Part shown: positions 14,886 through 18,300 of the stretch, piece after piece
Numbering within the stretch: position 1 is the first letter of the stretch
Layout of the letters: each line of letters begins with the position of its first letter
Assembly (NCBI GenBank): GCA_016194795.1
Contig: JACQAX010000326.1
Coordinates: forward strand, 1 to 18,300
Length of the DNA: 18,300 bases
Reading direction: 5' to 3'
Origin: Deltaproteobacteria bacterium
GTDB lineage: Bacteria > Bdellovibrionota > UBA1018 > UBA923
Notes under the pieces: model-generated
Seen by the model: the letters and a program-made list of their open reading frames with translations, nothing else
Databases searched by the model: none
What the model was told of the DNA's origin: nothing
Program-made: the position numbers and the translations under genes

Positions 14886-16285
14886 GTTCCACCCTTGGGA
14901 AATAGCCCCAGAATTTTTTTCACCAGCTCCGGATCGGCCGGCATGTGCGACTTTCTCTCCAGCATGTCCTTGCGAAACTTGTCGAGCAGCTCGTCGGCAA
15001 AAAGCACGGGCTGCCCCGGCACCCAGCGCGTGGCATAGTCGAAACGGTCGGCGATCGTGAGCAGCTGCGCTTCCTTCGAGAGGCCGGCCTTGATGGTGCC
15101 CGTCGGATAACCGCCTCCTTCGGGCTCCTCATGGTGCTGGTAGATCGCCTTCACGACCGGGCCCGTGAGCGTGAGCTTGTGCTCCTGGAGCAGGTCGAGG
15201 GTCGCCTGCACGTGCTTCTGATAGAGCACCGTCTCCTCCTCGTTGCGGGTTTCCACCGGCTTGAGGACCACCTCCTCGGCCACGTCGACCTCGCCGAGGT
15301 CGTGGAGCAGGCCGGCCATGGCGACGTCGACGGGGTTTCCGATCTCGAGCGCCATCGCGAAAAGCGCGCCGTAGGTCGCGACGTTCACCGGGTGCGTGTA
15401 GCTGTCGGCCGGCTGCCCCATCGCGCCCAGGATGAGCTGGGGCAGCTCGTACGACGGGAAATCGAGCAGGTAGGTCTTGATGATGCTGAAGAGCTCGTCG
15501 ACGATCTTCTGGCCGTCCTCGAGCTGCAGCTTGATCTCGGCACGGAAGAGCCCGCCGAGCACCTCGCGCGCGGCGTCCTCGAAACGGTGGCGGCGCTCGC
15601 TCATGCTCATCTTGGCCGCCGAGTCGCGCTGCTTGGCCCCGGTGAGGGCGTAGGCGTAGAACGAGGCGAGCTCGTCGATCTCGACGTACACCGTCTGGAT
15701 CCGGTGCGCCTTGAGCTTGTCCACGTGCGCGGCCGTGAACTCGACGTCCCCGTTCATGAAATGGACGTACTTGTCGTTGACGGGCAGGTAGATGGCCAGC
15801 TTGCAGGGCAGCGTCGAGCCGACGCGAAGGTCGGCCACGCGCACGGCTCGGTACGCCTTCACCACCCCGCCCGTGAGCTTGTTGAGCGCGACGTAGATCG
15901 CCCGCCTCAGCGCGCCCGCCTCGAGCGGGTACAGAAACGCGTCGTTGAAGCCGTTTTTCACGAGGCGCTTGCGGAAGTAGATCGAGCGTTTTCGCGTCAC
16001 GCTGAAGATCGTGACCCCCGGCCACGTCATGCGCACCGTCTGCGCGATCTCATCGAGCGAGAGCTGATTGGGCGGGTCGCCGACGACGATCAGGTCCGGC
16101 TTGACGTTGGAGCCGGCCTCGGTCGCCGAGGCGATCGCGCCGCTGCCGAGCAGGTTGATGTCCATGGGGATGTGGGTGGCCTTGCAGTACTCGAAGGCCT
16201 GGGCAAGCCCGGTGAGCTGTTCCTTGGAAAGACCGACAGTAAGCAGTTGTATCGCTGAGGAAGCGTTCCGTTCGGCGATCGCCAC
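14882..16285 (-). CDS. HD-GYP cyclic-di-GMP phosphodiesterase-like protein with degenerate receiver
   Basis: The 467-aa cytoplasmic protein has three parts. Residues about 12-130 resemble a receiver domain, but the phospho-Asp position at the end of strand 3 is G69 (VVGDPP, with D70 one residue late) and the conserved Lys of strand 5 is Y119, so normal phosphorylation is doubtful. Residues about 145-215 resemble the DUF3391-type domain often found before HD-GYP. The HD-GYP core has H298, H328-D329 (HDLGEV), H358, H384-H385 and GGGYP (390-394), plus D413. The metal ligands are present, but the usual HDIGK lysine is E332. It should hydrolyse cyclic-di-GMP if active. The GTG start at 16285 has no clear ribosome binding site and lies 25 bp after cheY. 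Confidence 0.88.
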   Translation of the reverse strand: MAIAERNASSAIQLLTVGLSKEQLTGLAQAFEYCKATHIPMDINLLGSGAIASATEAGSNVKPDLIVVGDPPNQLSLDEIAQTVRMTWPGVTIFSVTRKRSIYFRKRLVKNGFNDAFLYPLEAGALRRAIYVALNKLTGGVVKAYRAVRVADLRVGSTLPCKLAIYLPVNDKYVHFMNGDVEFTAAHVDKLKAHRIQTVYVEIDELASFYAYALTGAKQRDSAAKMSMSERRHRFEDAAREVLGGLFRAEIKLQLEDGQKIVDELFSIIKTYLLDFPSYELPQLILGAMGQPADSYTHPVNVATYGALFAMALEIGNPVDVAMAGLLHDLGEVDVAEEVVLKPVETRNEEETVLYQKHVQATLDLLQEHKLTLTGPVVKAIYQHHEEPEGGGYPTGTIKAGLSKEAQLLTIADRFDYATRWVPGQPVLFADELLDKFRKDMLERKSHMPADPELVKKILGLFPKGGT

Positions 16286-16310
16286 GGAGAGTTCAGGTGC
16301 CGCTAGTCGT

Positions 16311-16718
16311 TCAAGCGGCCGCCGCGCCCCCGCGTTTCTTGTGGATCGCCTCGAGCTTCTCGGTGAGCGTCGCCGCCGTGAACGGCTTGACGATGTAGTT
16401 GTCGACGCCCGCCTTCACGGCATCGGTCACCTGGCTCGACTCGGCTTCGGCGGTGACGAGCAGGAAGGGCGTGCCGGCATAACGCTTGTCGGCGCGCACC
16501 CGCTTCAGGAGATCCAGCCCCGTGAGGTGGGGCATGTTCCAATCCGAGATCACCAGCCCGATCGGCTTCGGGTCGTTGTTGATGATCGACCAGGCCTTCT
16601 CGCCATCGGCGGCCTCCTGGACGTCGGTGAAGCCGAGGTCCGCGCATACCTTCATGACGAGCTTGCGCATCGTCGCCATATCGTCCACCACCAGTACTCT
16701 CGTGCTTTTATCGAACAT
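16311..16718 (-). CDS. cheY: CheY-type single-domain response regulator
   Basis: The 135-aa receiver domain stands alone. It has the acidic pair D12-D13 (VVDDMATMRK), phospho-acceptor D59 (VISDWNMPHLTG), T89 (LLVTAEAE) and K111 (YIVKPF), with aromatic Y108 near the switch position, so it is a complete, phosphorylatable CheY. The ATG at 16718 has AGGAGG nine bases upstream and lies 5 bp after the MCP stop. A Gly/Ala-rich tail follows the domain. Phosphate would come from a CheA not in this window, and removal could be done by the CheX encoded two genes downstream. Many CheY paralogues exist in such genomes, so flagellar-motor control is not certain. Confidence 0.95.
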   Translation of the reverse strand: MFDKSTRVLVVDDMATMRKLVMKVCADLGFTDVQEAADGEKAWSIINNDPKPIGLVISDWNMPHLTGLDLLKRVRADKRYAGTPFLLVTAEAESSQVTDAVKAGVDNYIVKPFTAATLTEKLEAIHKKRGGAAAA

Positions 16719-16723
16719 CGTGC

Positions 16724-18300
16724 TTACCCTCCTGTGTTGGAAATCGGAATCTCTTCGCTCACGACGGGCTCGGTCGGCGGCCCCTTGGGAACGGCGCTCG
16801 CGAGCGCAATGACGTTGGCGCCGGGCTCGGGCTCGACCTGAGCGACCGGCTCGGCCGCCTCTTCGGTCGGCGCCGCGGGCTGCTCGGCAGCGGCGCTCGC
16901 CGGCGCCGAACGCGCCGCCATCATCGACGAGCCGGCCTCCGAAAGCGAAGACGAGCCGGGCCCCTTGCCGCCTTTGATCGTGCGAACGAGCACGCCGACC
17001 ATCTGGCGCAAGGCTTTCGCCTCCTCGCTCAGCTCGTCGCTGACGTGCGACGCCTCGACGGCGACGGCCGCGTTCTCCTGCGTGACCTCTTCGAGCCGGT
17101 TCACGGTGGCGAAGACGCCTTCGATGCCCTGCGCCTGCTCGTCGCTGGCGTTGGAGATGTTCAGCGCCTGCTCGTTGACCAGGCCCACGTTCTTGACGAT
17201 CTCGTCGAGCACCTGCCCGCACTGGGTGGCGACGCGCGTGCCGGCCTCGACCTTCGCCGTGCACTCGGCCACGAGCGACTCGACTCGCTCGCGGGTCTCC
17301 TTGACGATGTCGTTTACCTGCTGGATCGAGCCGTCGAGCATGAACGTGATGTCGCGCGCGGCGTTGCCGCTCGTCTGCGCGAGGTTGCGCACCTCCTCGG
17401 CCACGACGGCGAAGCCCTTGCCGTGCTCGCCGGCGCGCGAGGCCTCGACGGAAGCGTTGAAGCTGAGCAGCTTGGTCTGAAAGACGATGTCGTTGATGAT
17501 CTTCGTCTTGTCGCCGATCTCGCCGATGACCCGCGCGATCTCCTCGATGCGCTTGTTCGACTCGTTGATTTGCTGCATGATGTTGCCGTTGGCCTTGTTG
17601 ATCTCGGTGATCGCGCCGATCATCTGCTGCACGACCGCCTTGCCCTTGCGGGCGGCGTTCTCGCTGAACAGCGAGATCTCGCACGTCTGCCGCGCGCTTT
17701 CGGCGTTCTTCTTCACGGCGTCGTTCATCTCGTGCACCTGCGTCGTGGTGTTGACCAGCTCGCGAGCCTGGCGCGTGGCCGAGCGCGAGAGCTCGGTCGA
17801 CGACATGGCGATCTGCTGGGCGGCCAGCGTGACGTTGCCGGTGTTGGAGTTGAGCTGGTCGATGACCCGGTTGATCGACTTCGAGAGCGAGCGCAGGATC
17901 ACGAACGCCAGGGCCATGCACGAGAGGATGATGGCGACGATGAACGTCGTGAGGACGCTTTGGGCCTTCTGGTACTCGAGGTCGGTGCGCTCGGTCTCCT
18001 CGTCCATCAGGTTCTTGTTGTTGTTCACGACCTGCGTGAGCTCGCTCTGGAGCTGCTGCATGATCGGGCGCCCCTTGTCGTTGGCCAGCTGGGTGGCCGC
18101 GCTCGTGTGACCCTGGAGCGCGAAGTTCTGGACCTCCTGGCTCACCTCGTGCCACCGGGAGAACAGCTCCTTGGCCTTGATGAGATGCTCCTTGCCCTTG
18201 ACGGTCGACGAGCGGTCGGCCTCGTTCCAGTTCTTGTTGAACGAGTCGGAAAGCTCGTTGAGCTCGCGCGCGGCCTTCTCGACGCCGGTCTTGTTGTCCT
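16724..18300 (-). CDS. Methyl-accepting chemotaxis protein, HAMP-less, 5' end beyond the window
   Basis: The frame stays open to the right edge, so the N-terminus, first membrane helix and start are missing. What remains is the end of a helical periplasmic sensor domain (17965-18300, four-helix-bundle type), a membrane helix (about 17890-17960, VLTTFIVAIILSCMALAFVIL), then directly the coiled-coil signalling domain. The hairpin tip reads FQTKLLSFNASVEASRAGE (about 17415-17480), followed by GKGFAVVAEEVRNLA. No HAMP domain is recognisable between membrane and coiled coil. The C-terminal 75 residues are Ala/Pro/Glu-rich, with no CheR-binding pentapeptide of the enteric type at the end. It is first in this operon as seen and should couple to CheA through CheW; neither gene is visible here. 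Confidence 0.94.
   Translation of the reverse strand, partial: DNKTGVEKAARELNELSDSFNKNWNEADRSSTVKGKEHLIKAKELFSRWHEVSQEVQNFALQGHTSAATQLANDKGRPIMQQLQSELTQVVNNNKNLMDEETERTDLEYQKAQSVLTTFIVAIILSCMALAFVILRSLSKSINRVIDQLNSNTGNVTLAAQQIAMSSTELSRSATRQARELVNTTTQVHEMNDAVKKNAESARQTCEISLFSENAARKGKAVVQQMIGAITEINKANGNIMQQINESNKRIEEIARVIGEIGDKTKIINDIVFQTKLLSFNASVEASRAGEHGKGFAVVAEEVRNLAQTSGNAARDITFMLDGSIQQVNDIVKETRERVESLVAECTAKVEAGTRVATQCGQVLDEIVKNVGLVNEQALNISNASDEQAQGIEGVFATVNRLEEVTQENAAVAVEASHVSDELSEEAKALRQMVGVLVRTIKGGKGPGSSSLSEAGSSMMAARSAPASAAAEQPAAPTEEAAEPVAQVEPEPGANVIALASAVPKGPPTEPVVSEEIPISNTGG

Noticed and set aside
16311..18155. Minus-strand frame of 614 codons spanning the MCP and cheY
   Set aside because: Only its last 135 codons are real (cheY, with its own AGGAGG and ATG). 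The rest is an Arg-rich shadow of the MCP gene in another frame.

Overview
The window is GC-rich, densely coded DNA with strong G/C bias at third codon positions. Gene content (a PAS histidine kinase, an M4 protease with a sigma-54-type promoter, an OPT transporter, a CHASE2 adenylate cyclase, and an MCP/CheY/HD-GYP/CheX cluster) fits a free-living Gram-negative in the broad deltaproteobacterial sense, such as Myxococcota or a GC-rich Bdellovibrionota. I cannot place it more closely, because no rRNA, tRNA or phylogenetic marker is present.

Layout. (1) 1-1555, plus strand: the 3' part of a membrane PAS histidine kinase, translationally coupled to an 85-residue protein that looks like a stand-alone kinase dimerisation hairpin. 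(2) 1574-4617, minus strand: an MltD-type lipoprotein lytic transglycosylase with a good sigma-70-like promoter, and upstream of it a membrane-anchored protein of unknown function. (3) 4618-5087: an AT-rich intergenic region with a perfect 18-bp palindrome and a near-consensus sigma-54 promoter reading into (4) a secreted thermolysin-family (M4) protease at 5088-6653, followed by two terminator-like hairpins. (5) 6831-7660: a compact cassette of two head-to-head, three-quarters-identical four-helix-bundle (S23/IVP-family) genes. It is centred on a 76-bp palindrome that holds both ribosome binding sites and is flanked on each side by arrays of degenerate 6-7 bp repeats that supply both stop codons. 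(6) 7664-10042, minus: an OPT-family transporter and, upstream, a small secreted Cys-containing protein. (7) 10113-13023, plus: a P-loop kinase-like protein and a CHASE2 class III adenylate cyclase. (8) 13033-18300, minus: a signalling operon read as MCP (cut by the window end), CheY, HD-GYP protein with a degenerate receiver, CheX phosphatase, and finally a secreted protein with a 51-residue tandem Trp-Gly repeat.

How the genes work together. Region 8 is a chemosensory output module: the MCP senses, CheY carries the phosphoryl group, CheX removes it, and the HD-GYP protein ties the pathway to cyclic-di-GMP turnover. The kinase CheA and adaptor CheW are not in the window. The least explained parts are the four-helix-bundle cassette, the Trp-Gly repeat protein at the end of the chemosensory operon, and the small histidine-box protein after the kinase.
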